In this document: one piece after another, positions 1-10,097 of the stretch
Numbering within the stretch: position 1 is the first letter of the stretch
How the letters are laid out: each line of letters opens with the position of its first letter
DNA from: Rhodococcus sp. SBT000017
GTDB lineage: Bacteria > Actinomycetota > Actinomycetes > Mycobacteriales > Mycobacteriaceae
Direction of reading: 5' to 3'
Assembly (NCBI RefSeq): GCF_003688915.1
Contig: NZ_REFU01000001.1
Location: 1,488,001 to 1,552,000 of the forward strand
Length of the DNA stretch: 64,000 bases
Notes under the pieces: model-generated
Told to the model about the DNA's origin: nothing
The model's database searches: none
The model's input: the letters and a program-made list of their open reading frames with translations, nothing else
Program-made: the position numbers and the translations under genes

Positions 1-1
1 T

Positions 2-49
2 TCCGAAACAGTCACCAGCGACGATGCCCGCGAGCAGGTCTCGGACTGA
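2..49 (+). CDS. C-terminal tail of an unidentified protein (truncated by window edge)
   Basis: The frame that starts at base 2 is open from the window edge and ends in TGA, giving a 15-residue acidic tail that finishes TSDDAREQVSD. It is followed 6 bases later by the next start codon, as in a compact operon. The piece is too short to name a family, and it may be chance. Confidence 0.35.
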   Translation, partial: SETVTSDDAREQVSD

Positions 50-55
50 ACCCCG

Positions 56-661
56 ATGTCCAGTCGTCACACCTGGACCACGACGACACACGACTGGTCG
101 GTGGACGTCGATCTGGATCATCTGTCGCACATCAGGTCCCGACCCGGCGAATACGCGCCCGGCGGAGTCCTGCACCTCGTGCTCGAGGTACTCGCCTACG
201 CGGCGGACGAAGCCGAACACCAGGGCGGTGGTGACGCAACCGTGACTGTGCACTCGGACGGGACGATCGAGGTCTCCGACACCGGTCGAGGCACCGACAC
301 CAGACTCGACGACGGCGTTGCGGTACGAAAGCCTGTCGTCAGCACGAAAGATGTGCGCTTCTTCGACGAAACTCGACCCGTTCTGCTCGACGACGGCCAT
401 GCCAGACGCGGGATGTCCACCGTCGCGGCACTGTCCGAGATGCTCGAACACACCAACCGGCGGGTCGATGGTGCATGGACCGGACGATACGAGCACGGAG
501 TCCCCGTGACCGAGCTGGCGGCGACCGAACCGACCGAGCACACCGGCACCACCATCCGGTTCCTGCCCGACGCCTCCCTGATACCTGCGTCACCGCTGAC
601 CCCGGAAGATGTGCGCGCGGCAATCGTGCCTCGTGACTTCTTCACGGTGTCGGTGACGTAG
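56..661 (+). CDS. Degenerate GyrB-like GHKL ATPase-domain protein
   Basis: This 201-residue protein resembles only the N-terminal ATPase subdomain of DNA gyrase B. An RSRPGEY segment (about residues 28-34) corresponds to the KRPGMYIG region. The conserved Glu is kept in LEVLAYAADEA (about 44), but the Mg-binding Asn of the usual EVVDN motif is replaced. The SDTGRG motif (about 74-79) matches the D-x-GRG nucleotide-binding motif, while the lid (HGVG in gyrase) reads ARRG. There is no transducer, TOPRIM or tail region, so it cannot be a topoisomerase. ATP binding is doubtful given the lost Asn. Its role is unknown; similar stand-alone proteins occur in actinobacteria. No good ribosome binding site precedes the ATG. 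Confidence 0.6.
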   Translation: MSSRHTWTTTTHDWSVDVDLDHLSHIRSRPGEYAPGGVLHLVLEVLAYAADEAEHQGGGDATVTVHSDGTIEVSDTGRGTDTRLDDGVAVRKPVVSTKDVRFFDETRPVLLDDGHARRGMSTVAALSEMLEHTNRRVDGAWTGRYEHGVPVTELAATEPTEHTGTTIRFLPDASLIPASPLTPEDVRAAIVPRDFFTVSVT

Positions 662-666
662 CGGGA

Positions 667-1179
667 TCAGTCGAACACGGACCAACAGATACTGTTTCTT
701 CTCCTCTGGTCCTCCAGCACCAGCTGCCGCACGCTGTTCGGAAGCCGGTCGCGCTGCCACTCGAGCTCTTCCCTACCTGCACTCATCTCCCGGCCGGCAG
801 GTGCCGCCGCCCGAGCTGCCTTGATAGCGTAGGCGGCCGCTCCGAGGTCGTGTTCGGGTACGTGAGCCACGCAGGCCGCCTGGCCCGCGGCGTATGCGGC
901 GAAGCGAGAGCAACCGTCCAGCGGTCGTGCCGCTCCCATGGCGTGGCCGCCCAGGGCGCGGGTGGCCATCATCGCGAGTTCGCCGCGCACCCACGCGCGG
1001 GTGGCCTCGATCGCCTCGCGCGGTCGGCAATCGGCGGGTTCGACCGTCTCGAACAAAGGGAGAACGTGTTCCGCACACTCGGCCGCCCAGAGCGCGAGGC
1101 TCCGGTGGTCGTCGTCTGACAGAAGTCCGCCGCGCTGCACGGTGATGAGGCGAGGGTCCCGAACGGCGGGAAGAATCAT
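667..1179 (-). CDS. Imm5-like putative immunity protein
   Basis: This 170-residue alpha-helical, Ala- and Arg-rich protein resembles the family annotated as putative immunity protein (Imm5-like). Landmarks are the central ALWAAECAEHVLPLFE segment (about 30-45), the REAIEATRAWVRGE helix (about 54-67) and the AAAYAIKAARAA stretch (about 116-127). Family members protect against polymorphic toxins or simply travel with them. No toxin gene is visible nearby, so this is an orphan copy. It converges on the GyrB-like gene with 5 bases between the stop codons. The ATG at 1179 follows an AAGGACG ribosome binding site. Confidence 0.6.
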   Translation of the reverse strand: MILPAVRDPRLITVQRGGLLSDDDHRSLALWAAECAEHVLPLFETVEPADCRPREAIEATRAWVRGELAMMATRALGGHAMGAARPLDGCSRFAAYAAGQAACVAHVPEHDLGAAAYAIKAARAAAPAGREMSAGREELEWQRDRLPNSVRQLVLEDQRRRNSICWSVFD

Positions 1180-1250
1180 ACGAGTCGTCCTTTCGGCGGT
1201 ATCGCGTTCGCCCTTCGTCAGAGCGGCCGTTCATGCACACATGGGAACGG

Positions 1251-1282
1251 AAAAAAGACCCAGGACATTCGTCCTGGGTCTT
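1251..1282 (-). terminator. Intrinsic terminator of the tRNA-Met gene
   Basis: A perfect 12-bp stem (AAGACCCAGGAC with its complement) around a 4-base loop lies 6 bases after the tRNA 3' end. On the minus strand it is followed by a run of T residues, the classic Rho-independent form. Confidence 0.85.
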
Positions 1283-1288
1283 CTTCAG

Positions 1289-1365
1289 TGGTAGCGGGGA
1301 CAGGATTTGAACCTGCGACCTCTGGGTTATGAGCCCAGCGAGCTACCGAGCTGCTCCACCCCGCG
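1289..1365 (-). tRNA. Initiator tRNA-Met (anticodon CAT)
   Basis: This 77-base cloverleaf has an encoded 3' CCA. The anticodon loop reads CTCATAA. The anticodon stem has three consecutive G-C pairs (GGG/CCC), and the first base pair of the acceptor stem is mismatched (C1 with T). Both are hallmarks of the bacterial initiator tRNA rather than elongator tRNA-Met. The TTC arm reads GGTTCAAATCC. It charges with methionine, is formylated, and starts translation. Confidence 0.95.
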
Positions 1366-2416
<1,051 letters not shown>

Positions 2417-2489
2417 TCACCCGGCAGTTCGTAGAACTGCCTCTCACCTTGCCGCTGCGCCGCGCGCACGAGCCAGGTGACGAACGACG

Positions 2490-2526
2490 AAAGGGCCGCC
2501 TCACCATTCGGTGAGGCGGCCCTTTC
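2490..2526. terminator. Bidirectional terminator between rpf and the UPF0182 gene
   Basis: A 16-bp perfect stem (AAAGGGCCGCCTCACC with its complement) and a 4-base loop lie between two convergent genes. A-rich and T-rich flanks on either side let it work in both directions. Confidence 0.85.
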
Positions 2527-2570
2527 GCTCGTATCAACGGGTTCGGGTCAGCAGACCTGACCCGAACCGA

Positions 2571-5549
2571 TCAGTTGCCGGCCCCGTTGTACGTGTCGAC
2601 GGCGGTCTGCAGATTTTCGAGCGCGGTGCCGAGCTCTGCGAGATCTCCGCTCTGCTGTGCAGTGCGCACGGCTTCGAGCGCGGCATTCAACCCTGTGACC
2701 GCAGCGTCCCGTGTTGCCGAGCCGCCGGTGGACGGAGCCGGATTCGGGGAAGCCGGCGTTGTGGCCTCAGCGCCCGAGGTACCTCCCGATTCGGCCGGTT
2801 GTGGATCCTCGGGAGCACCACCAGGAGCAGTGGCAGCCGCGCCTGTTCCCGCTCCGAACACCTGATCGAGCGCCTCGGACAACCTGGGCGCGTACCCGAC
2901 GCGGACGCCACCTTCCGCCCCCGGCTCCCGGTAGCTGACCAGAACCTTCGTCAACTGCGGGAACGTCGAGGTCGAAGCATTCTTCCGAGAGGTGTACAGC
3001 GGTTCCACGTACAGGATTCCGCCGTCTGCAATCGGGAGCGTCAGCAAGTTGCCGTACTGCAGTTCGTTCGACTGCTCGAGCAGCGTTCTGTCCGATGCCA
3101 CCCGCGCGTCGGAGGTCATCGAGTTCTGCGCCTGCTGCGGGCCCTGGGTCTGCGTCTGCGTCGGCAATTGCAGAACCGTGAACTTGCCGTAGTCGTCGGG
3201 ATCGGACCGCACCGAGATGTACGAAGCCAGCAATTCTCGGTTGAACCCGACCATGGCGCTGGTCAGCCGGAACGACGGCTCTCCGGTCTCAGGATCGCCG
3301 ACCAGGACGTAGTAGGGCGGCTGATTCAAATCACTGCCGGCACCGCTGTTGCTGGTCGGATCACTCGGTACGGACCAGAACGCGTTGTTGGTGAAGAACT
3401 CGTTGGGGTTGTCCACGTGGTACTTCGCCAGCATTTCTCGCTGAACCTTGAACAAGTCCTCCGGGTAGCGGAAGTGCGAACGGAGCTCGTCCGTGATCGC
3501 GGACTCGGGCTGGACCGAATTCGGAAACACGCCCATCCATGCTTTCAACACGGGATCGGTGTCATCGACCTGGTACAGCGTCACGGTGCCGTCGTACGCG
3601 TCGACCGTCGCCTTGACGGAATTTCGGATGTACGAGACCTCGTCGCGTGGAAGTGGCCGACCTGTCGTCGACTCCACGCTGTCCACGGTCAGACCGTCCA
3701 GCGATGCCCGCTGAGCGTACGGGTAGTCCTTCAACGTCGTGTAGCCGTCGACGATCCAGACGATCTTGCCGTCCACGACCGCCGGGTACGAATCGGTATC
3801 GGTGGTCAACCACGGCGCAACCTTCTGCACTCGATCACGAGGATCGCGATCGAACAGAATCTTCGAGTCGTCGCCGATAGCTCCGGAGAAGAGAATGTTT
3901 CGCTCTGCGTATTTCGCAGCGAACGCCAGGCGGTTGAACCAATTGCCCACCGAGACGCCACCCGAACCGGTGTATGTGTAGTTGGATTCGTCGGTGTCGT
4001 ACTCGCGGTCCCCGGTACCGGTAGCGCCGACGATCGCGTAGTCCGGATCCGCTGCGGCGATGACTTCGCCGTAGTAGATACGGGGCTGATCGACCGGAAT
4101 GACCTGCTGGGAATCCTGCGACGCGATATCGCTGACCGTGTAGATCGGGTAGCCGCTGTTGCTGTTGGCACCCTCGGCGGTCGGATCCTGCACAGCTGCG
4201 TTGACCCTGTTGGCAGGAGCTGCAACGAAGCCGTTCCCGTGTGTGTAGACGGTGTGCCGGTTGATCCAGTCCGTCTGGTTGCCGGTCAGGGACTGCGGCG
4301 AGAGCTCGCGAGCAGCGACGATGTAGTCCTGCAGCTGCCCGTCGATCTCGTACCGGTCGATGTCGAGTGTGTCGGGGAAACCGAAGAAGTTCTTCAGCTG
4401 CTGCTGCTGGGTGAAGGTGCGGGACAACACGTTCGGGTCCAGCAGACGAGTGTTGGCGATGGTGGTCCTGTCCGCCTCGCTCTCGCGCGGATTCTGCGAA
4501 CTCTCTCCCGAGTAGTCCTGGTACTCGACGACGTCGTCGCCGATTCCGTACGCATCCCGCGTCGCGGTGATGTTCCGCTGGATGTAAGTGCTCTCTTTCT
4601 CCGCCGCGTTCGGGCGCACCGAGAACTGTTCCATCACCAGCGGCCAAACGGCTCCGATCAGGATGGACGAGAGGACCAGCAATGCCGTGGCCAAGGCCGG
4701 AATCCGGAGATCACGGAGGAAGATCGCCGCGAAGAAGGCGATCGCACAGATCACGGCGATCGCGAGCAGAATCAGTTTGGCCGGCAACACCGCGTTGATG
4801 TCGGTGAAGCTGGCACCGCTGAACGTGGGTTCCTTGCGGCTGCTCGACAGAAGCGTGTACCTGTCCAACCAATATGCGACGGCCTTGAGCAGAACGAAGC
4901 TGCCCGCGATCACCGCCAGTTGAATACGCGCAGCACGAGTGAGTGCACCCTCGCGTCCGGCCAGGCGAATACCACCGAACACGTACTGCGTCAGCAGGTT
5001 CGCAAGGAAGGCTAATACGACGGCCACGAACAGCCAGTTGAGGATGAACCGGTAGAACGGGAGGTCGAACGAGTAGAACCCGACGTCGAGGCCGAACTGC
5101 GGATCGGTGGTCCCGAAGTCTCCCCCGTGCAGGAACAGCTGCACCGTCACCCAGTTGGCCTGAGCGATCATGCCGGACAGGAATCCGAACACCAGCGGAA
5201 TTCCGATGCCGAACAGGCGCAGCCGGCTCATCACCGTGGTGCGGTACCGCGCGATCGGATCGTTGGGACCGGCGACCGGGACGAACACCGGCCGATTGCG
5301 GTACGCCAACAGCAGTGCCGCGAAGATGATGAGCCCGACGACCAGGGCAACGACGAGGAAGATCACCAACCGCGTCAGCAGAGTAGTGGTGTACACGCCG
5401 CGGAAGTCGACCTCACCGAACCACAGCCAGTTCGTGTAAACGTCGATCAGACGGGGACCGATGAGAAGCAGACCTGCTGCTACCAAGGCCAATACGAGCA
5501 AGATCCGGCTTCGCCGCGACAAGGACGGCATACCGGTGGGGGGCCTCAT
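2571..5549 (-). CDS. UPF0182 family large membrane protein
   Basis: This 992-residue protein is the counterpart of M. tuberculosis Rv3193c. Seven hydrophobic segments occupy roughly the first 310 residues. They are followed by a large domain of about 550 residues with many Tyr, Asp and Asn, probably outside the membrane, and a low-complexity Pro/Gly/Ala/Ser tail (about 870-935). The function of the family is not established. The start at 5549 (MRPPTGMPSLSRRSRI) is preferred over the open frame to 5615 because it matches the family N-terminus and has GGAG upstream. A further in-frame ATG seven codons in is an alternative. Confidence 0.88.
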   Translation of the reverse strand: MRPPTGMPSLSRRSRILLVLALVAAGLLLIGPRLIDVYTNWLWFGEVDFRGVYTTTLLTRLVIFLVVALVVGLIIFAALLLAYRNRPVFVPVAGPNDPIARYRTTVMSRLRLFGIGIPLVFGFLSGMIAQANWVTVQLFLHGGDFGTTDPQFGLDVGFYSFDLPFYRFILNWLFVAVVLAFLANLLTQYVFGGIRLAGREGALTRAARIQLAVIAGSFVLLKAVAYWLDRYTLLSSSRKEPTFSGASFTDINAVLPAKLILLAIAVICAIAFFAAIFLRDLRIPALATALLVLSSILIGAVWPLVMEQFSVRPNAAEKESTYIQRNITATRDAYGIGDDVVEYQDYSGESSQNPRESEADRTTIANTRLLDPNVLSRTFTQQQQLKNFFGFPDTLDIDRYEIDGQLQDYIVAARELSPQSLTGNQTDWINRHTVYTHGNGFVAAPANRVNAAVQDPTAEGANSNSGYPIYTVSDIASQDSQQVIPVDQPRIYYGEVIAAADPDYAIVGATGTGDREYDTDESNYTYTGSGGVSVGNWFNRLAFAAKYAERNILFSGAIGDDSKILFDRDPRDRVQKVAPWLTTDTDSYPAVVDGKIVWIVDGYTTLKDYPYAQRASLDGLTVDSVESTTGRPLPRDEVSYIRNSVKATVDAYDGTVTLYQVDDTDPVLKAWMGVFPNSVQPESAITDELRSHFRYPEDLFKVQREMLAKYHVDNPNEFFTNNAFWSVPSDPTSNSGAGSDLNQPPYYVLVGDPETGEPSFRLTSAMVGFNRELLASYISVRSDPDDYGKFTVLQLPTQTQTQGPQQAQNSMTSDARVASDRTLLEQSNELQYGNLLTLPIADGGILYVEPLYTSRKNASTSTFPQLTKVLVSYREPGAEGGVRVGYAPRLSEALDQVFGAGTGAAATAPGGAPEDPQPAESGGTSGAEATTPASPNPAPSTGGSATRDAAVTGLNAALEAVRTAQQSGDLAELGTALENLQTAVDTYNGAGN

Positions 5550-5754
5550 GCCCACGTGCCACACTCCAACTTCGGGCGACGCCGACCGGCGCCGCAGATG
5601 ACTTCTTCGGCGCACTCGTCGTGCGCCGCATGTCCGTTTCGCCCTACTGTACGTACGTTGATCCTACGGCTGCGACGCCCGTACTGCGGCCACTGCTGGT
5701 CGCAGGTCAGGAGCGTCGGCGTCCATGGAACCATCCGGATGCGAGGATAGTGCG

Positions 5755-6414
5755 GTGAGCAACGACAGCAACGGACTGCCCGGCGAAGACCATTTCGGTG
5801 ACGAGTTCGACCCCGAGTCGGGTGGGCAGGAAGTGGCCGAGGCTCTGGCTCGATGTGCTCGCGAAGTGGCGGATTTCGTCGAGGCAGGCGGTTGGCACCA
5901 GGCCCCGCAGATGTTCGCGTTGGTACCCACCGCAGCGCTCGCCGCGGCAGAGCCCGGACTCCTCGACGATCTTGCCGACGGCGCTGCACTGACTCCCATT
6001 CAGCAACATTCGCTGCCCGAGGACATCACCGGCGGCTCCCCCGCCCTGGACGAGTTCCTGGCCACCTCCACATGGCCCGAAGGTGTCGTCGGATGCGCAC
6101 TGGTCCAGGAGATCGTGGTCCTTCCCCCCGCCGCCGAATCGACACTCGACGATGCCTTGATGCCGTTGCTCGCCGATCCCGATGCGGCCGACGAGGCAGC
6201 GCGCTCGGCTGCCGAGAACCATCCCGAGAAACGGGATGCTCGATTGATCGTCGCCGTCCTCAAGGACGGTCCGTCCTTGACTCTGCTGCAGTTGCACCCG
6301 GACGAGGACGCCGATCCATTCGCGCCCATCGACCTTCGCATCGCGCCGGACCTGGCCCCCAACGTCGTGCACGGCCTCTACGCGACGTTCGACGTCGTCG
6401 ACGACGACGACTAG
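5755..6414 (+). CDS. PPA1309 family protein, function unknown
   Basis: This 219-residue acidic cytoplasmic protein belongs to a family conserved in actinobacteria next to the UPF0182 and PDZ-protease genes. It has no membrane segment or known catalytic motif. Landmarks are the segment GGWHQAPQMFALVPTA near residues 44-59, a central PEGVVGCALVQEIVVLPP stretch, and an Asp-rich C-terminal end (DVVDDDD). GTG at 5755 follows a GAGGA site. An in-frame ATG at 5725 would add 10 residues. It converges on the PDZ-protease gene, whose stop lies 13 bases away. Confidence 0.8.
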   Translation: MSNDSNGLPGEDHFGDEFDPESGGQEVAEALARCAREVADFVEAGGWHQAPQMFALVPTAALAAAEPGLLDDLADGAALTPIQQHSLPEDITGGSPALDEFLATSTWPEGVVGCALVQEIVVLPPAAESTLDDALMPLLADPDAADEAARSAAENHPEKRDARLIVAVLKDGPSLTLLQLHPDEDADPFAPIDLRIAPDLAPNVVHGLYATFDVVDDDD

Positions 6415-6427
6415 CGGCCGGGCCGGG

Positions 6428-7453
6428 TCAGCTGCAGGACGGCGCGTCGCCGCCCGAGCCGATCGCCTGCAGCGAGTCGACAGCACTGTCCAACGATTCG
6501 ACACGCACCAATCTGAGGCCGTCGGGGACGTTCTGTTGCGCCTCACCGCAGTTGGCGTCCGGCACCAGGAACGTGGTGGCTCCGGCCTCGCGGGCGGCGA
6601 TCAGCTTGTAAGGAATACCGCCGATGGGGCCGACCGTGCCTTCGGCGTCGATGGTTCCCGTCCCCGCGACGAACTCTCCGTTGCTCAGCTCACCGGGACT
6701 GAGCTTGTCGACCACGGCCAGGCTGAACATCAGTCCGGCCGACGGTCCGCCGACGTCGGCGAGGTTGAACTTCACCTCGAACGGCACATCGGGCTGCTCC
6801 TCGGGCGTGACGCCGAGGTACCCCAACGCGTCGTCGTCGGGCCGGGCTCCGAGTACCACCGAACCCGTCTGTGTGATGCCGTCCCGGACGTACTCGATCT
6901 CGACGGAATCACCGGGGGCTCGGGAGCTGACCGCCTCACGAACCGCCGATGCCGTGGCCACGGGGGTGTCGCCGACCGAGACGAGCGTGTCCCCCACGTT
7001 CAGCACGCCGGCAGCGGGCCCGTCATCGGCCACGCTGGCCACCGCCAGCGACACCGGCAGATCCAGATGATGCAGCGCGGCGAGTTCGGCGCTGGACTCC
7101 GACTCCTCGAAGTCCGCCTGATTGCCTTCCTGAACTTCTTCCTTCGACTTGTCCGGCGGATAGACCTCCTCGCGCGGAACCAGTCCTTGCCTGCCGCTGG
7201 CCCAGAAGCCGAGAGCCTCGAACAGGTTGAGCTGATCGCGCACGGCCACGGTCGTCATGTTCAAGTGGCCCGCGGTCGGATCGACCTCGGTTCCGTCGAT
7301 CTGCACCACGGGCACCCCGTCGACGTCACCGAGGGTGTTGTACGTCGGGCCGGGGCCGAGAGCGGCGAACGGAACGGTGACGACCGAGCCGGTGACGCCC
7401 AGCACCACCACGGGTAGCAGCGCAGCGACGAGAGTGGCGATCCTTCGGTTCAC
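6428..7453 (-). CDS. PDZ-domain, Lon-type (S16) serine protease, membrane anchored
   Basis: This 341-residue counterpart of Rv3194c has one N-terminal membrane anchor (about 7-30). A PDZ domain follows (about 130-215, with AAGVLNVGDTLVSVGDTPV), then a Lon-type proteolytic domain. The Ser-Lys catalytic pair is visible as Ser238 in GGPSAGLMF and Lys283 in PYKLIAAREAG. The Lon ATPase domain is absent, so it probably trims or degrades partly unfolded extracytoplasmic proteins. Substrates are unknown. It starts at ATG 7453 and is divergent from the DUF2342 gene. Confidence 0.88.
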   Translation of the reverse strand: MNRRIATLVAALLPVVVLGVTGSVVTVPFAALGPGPTYNTLGDVDGVPVVQIDGTEVDPTAGHLNMTTVAVRDQLNLFEALGFWASGRQGLVPREEVYPPDKSKEEVQEGNQADFEESESSAELAALHHLDLPVSLAVASVADDGPAAGVLNVGDTLVSVGDTPVATASAVREAVSSRAPGDSVEIEYVRDGITQTGSVVLGARPDDDALGYLGVTPEEQPDVPFEVKFNLADVGGPSAGLMFSLAVVDKLSPGELSNGEFVAGTGTIDAEGTVGPIGGIPYKLIAAREAGATTFLVPDANCGEAQQNVPDGLRLVRVESLDSAVDSLQAIGSGGDAPSCS

Positions 7454-7599
7454 TCCGTAGACACTAGATCCGAATACGGTCGACCGTGCAGACCGCCCCT
7501 ACCGAGTGCGTCAGCGCCGACTTCTCACGGCCCGGACTGTTCGCCGTCAGCGTGACGATCCACCACTCTCTCCGTTCGTCGGGCTTGTACCGTTGAGTC

Positions 7600-8988
7600 A
7601 TGAGCAATTTTGGTTTCGGTGCCTCCGACGACGACCCGGACAAGAAGAAGGATCCGGACGGCTCGGGCAACCCTGCCGGTTTCGGCTTCGGTGGCGAGGG
7701 CTTCGACCCCGCACAGCTGGGCCAGATGCTCACCCAGTTCGGCCAGATGCTCAGCGGAATGGGAGCCGCAGGCGGGACCGGGTCGGGACCGGTGAACTAC
7801 GACCTGGCCAAGCAGCTGGCACGCCAGCAGATGGGCGATTTCAGCCCGGTGTCGGCAGGCGAACGAGAGGCCGTCACCGACGCCGCGCACCTGGCCGAGC
7901 TGTGGCTGGACGGGGCGACGACTTTGCCGGCCGGTGCCACGAAAACCGTTGCGTGGACGCCGGTCGACTGGCTCGACAACACGATCGACACCTGGAAGCG
8001 CCTGTGCGACCCCGTCGCCGAGCAGATTTCGGGCATGTGGACATCGGGACTGCCCGCCGAGGCCCAGCAGATGGCCGGGCCGATGATGGGCATGCTGACG
8101 CAGATGGGCGGGATGGCGTTCGGCTCGCAGCTCGGCCAAGCTCTCGGCCAGCTGTCCAAGGAGGTTCTGACGTCCACCGACATCGGCCTGCCCCTCGGAC
8201 CGTCGGGCACGGCGGCGCTGCTGCCGTCGGCCATCGCGTCGTTCAGTGAGGGACTCGAGCAGCCCGACCGTGAGGTGTTGGTGTTCCTCGCCGCCCGTGA
8301 AGCCGCCCACCAGCGGCTGTACAGCCACATTCCGTGGCTGCGGCAGCGGGTTCTGGCTACAGTCGAGGAGTACGCGCGTGGCATCCGGATGGACTTCTCG
8401 GCCATCGAGGAGGCCGCCGCAGGGCTCGACCCGTCCGCGCTGACCGATCCGTCGAAGATCGAGGCGATCCTGCAACAGGGTGCGTTCGAGCCACAGACGA
8501 CGCCGGAGCAGAAGCACGCACTCGAGCGTCTCGAGACGCTGCTCGCCTTGGTCGAAGGATGGGTCGAGACGGTGGTTGCGGCCGCTCTGGGCGACCGCCT
8601 GCCCGGTGCCGTCGCGCTCGGCGAAACGATCCGGCGCCGCCGAGCGTCGGGAGGCCCTGCCGAACAGACATTCGCGACGCTGGTCGGCCTCGAACTACGA
8701 CCCCGCAAGGTCCGCGAAGCAGCCGATCTGTGGCGTCAGCTCCTCGCCGCAGCCGACATCGAGGGACGGGACGGTGTGTGGGCACACCCCGACCTGCTGC
8801 CCGACTCGTCGGACCTCGACAACCCCGCGGCCTTCATCGACCGAGTCGTCGGCGGTGGAACGTCAAGCTTCGACGACCCGATCGCGCAGCTCGAAGCCAT
8901 GGAGGCAGCCGAGGCCGCCGAACGTGCCGCCGAAAACGACGGCAAGGGCACCGACGGTGATCCCGAGAAGGGTTCATCCACAACCTGA
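7600..8988 (+). CDS. DUF2342 zincin-like protein (zinc-dependent metalloprotease family)
   Basis: This 462-residue protein is the counterpart of Rv3195, in the family also labelled coenzyme F420 biosynthesis-associated. A Gly/Phe/Met-rich N-terminus (about 1-70, with repeated GQML-type segments) precedes a helical domain with LAAREAAHQRLYSHIPWL (about 226-243), the expected metal-binding helix. The final 40 residues are an acidic, Ala-rich tail. The role is not known and protease activity is inferred from fold only. A TACCGT -10-like element ends six bases before the ATG, so the mRNA may be leaderless. Confidence 0.82.
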   Translation: MSNFGFGASDDDPDKKKDPDGSGNPAGFGFGGEGFDPAQLGQMLTQFGQMLSGMGAAGGTGSGPVNYDLAKQLARQQMGDFSPVSAGEREAVTDAAHLAELWLDGATTLPAGATKTVAWTPVDWLDNTIDTWKRLCDPVAEQISGMWTSGLPAEAQQMAGPMMGMLTQMGGMAFGSQLGQALGQLSKEVLTSTDIGLPLGPSGTAALLPSAIASFSEGLEQPDREVLVFLAAREAAHQRLYSHIPWLRQRVLATVEEYARGIRMDFSAIEEAAAGLDPSALTDPSKIEAILQQGAFEPQTTPEQKHALERLETLLALVEGWVETVVAAALGDRLPGAVALGETIRRRRASGGPAEQTFATLVGLELRPRKVREAADLWRQLLAAADIEGRDGVWAHPDLLPDSSDLDNPAAFIDRVVGGGTSSFDDPIAQLEAMEAAEAAERAAENDGKGTDGDPEKGSSTT

Positions 8989-9111
8989 ACCGGCCGGTTT
9001 CGCACCACTTCGATCGAGGTCGTCGAACGCCTGCTCGGAGGCACTTCCACCCTGTGGATAACGTGCCCTGAGCGGGCGTTCTTCGCTGTCGGCGCTGCCA
9101 GAGTGTGTTCC

Positions 9112-10005
9112 ATGATCACACCGACCGTTCGACTCGATCCTGCGGTAGCAATTTTGCCGCGTCGAGACGGCACCGTTCAGTTGGGCTGGAATCCCGAGAC
9201 CAGCGTCGTCGTCACTCCACCTCCCGGTGCCGAGCCGGGCTCGATACTCGACATTCTCCGACTACTCGCCGCGGGCCACTCCAGACCTCACATCGTCTGT
9301 CACGCAATGACATTGGGACTGTCCGCCAATCGAACATCGGCGATGCTCGGCGAACTGGAAGATTCCGGGTTGCTGATGCACGGCACGAGCGAACCGGTGG
9401 TGCCCGACGCCTCGCTGCAGGCCTCGCAGACCGGACCGGGGGCGGTGAAGACCGTCCACCTCGTGGGGCGGGGTCCGATCTCGGACGCGTTGGCCTCCGG
9501 TCTGAGTCGAACCGGTGTCACGGTGAGCCGAACGAGTCTGACCCCGACGCGCTACCCGCACTCGGTGGTGAGGTCATGGAGCTACGACGTCGTGGTACTC
9601 GCCGACGATCTGGTTGCCGAACCTCGACTGGTGACCGATCTGGTGCGTCTGCGCATCCCGCATCTGCAGGTGCGGCTACGAGATGGGAAGGGCATCGTCG
9701 GGCCCTTCGTGGTGCCCGGTCGGACGAGTTGCCTGCGGTGTGCAGATCTGACGCGCTGCGACTTCGAGCCGGAGTGGCCGCATCTGTCCGCCCAACTGCT
9801 CGGCACGGTCGGCCAAGCCAGCAGCGCGACGGTGCTGGCCACGGCAGCGTTCGCGTTCGCTCAGTTGGAGAACCTCATCGGCCGTTCCGACTCCGCCCTA
9901 CCCGAGACCGCCGACTGCACCATGGAACTGGACTTCGCAGCGGCCGGAACCACGGTGCACAAACGGCTGTGGTCGAAGCATCCGCACTGCGATTGCTGGC
10001 ACTGA
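9112..10005 (+). CDS. E1-like / TOMM cyclodehydratase-type protein (Rv3196 type)
   Basis: This 297-residue protein has an N-terminal winged-helix-like part (about 1-95), similar to the leader-peptide-binding element of cyclodehydratases. A Rossmann-like domain follows (VHLVGRGPISDALASGL, about 110-126). Cysteines in SCLRCADLTRC (about 207-217) and the terminal HCDCWH could bind zinc. The family makes or assists peptide-modifying enzymes in other contexts, but no precursor peptide or YcaO partner was seen here. The next gene starts 92 bases downstream. ATG 9112 is preferred; GTG 9103 is an in-frame alternative. Confidence 0.7.
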   Translation: MITPTVRLDPAVAILPRRDGTVQLGWNPETSVVVTPPPGAEPGSILDILRLLAAGHSRPHIVCHAMTLGLSANRTSAMLGELEDSGLLMHGTSEPVVPDASLQASQTGPGAVKTVHLVGRGPISDALASGLSRTGVTVSRTSLTPTRYPHSVVRSWSYDVVVLADDLVAEPRLVTDLVRLRIPHLQVRLRDGKGIVGPFVVPGRTSCLRCADLTRCDFEPEWPHLSAQLLGTVGQASSATVLATAAFAFAQLENLIGRSDSALPETADCTMELDFAAAGTTVHKRLWSKHPHCDCWH

Positions 10006-10097
10006 CGAAACGCACCGAAAGTGAGTTCACCTCGACCGACAGGGGTCGGTGCGGGGCGGTCCGAGCAATTGTCGGAAGGTTCAGCCATGATGGAGCT

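Noticed and set aside
2511..5015. 834-codon ORF on the plus strand opposite the UPF0182 gene
   Set aside because: It is a long antisense shadow common in high-GC DNA. It has no domain and the minus-strand gene is clearly real.
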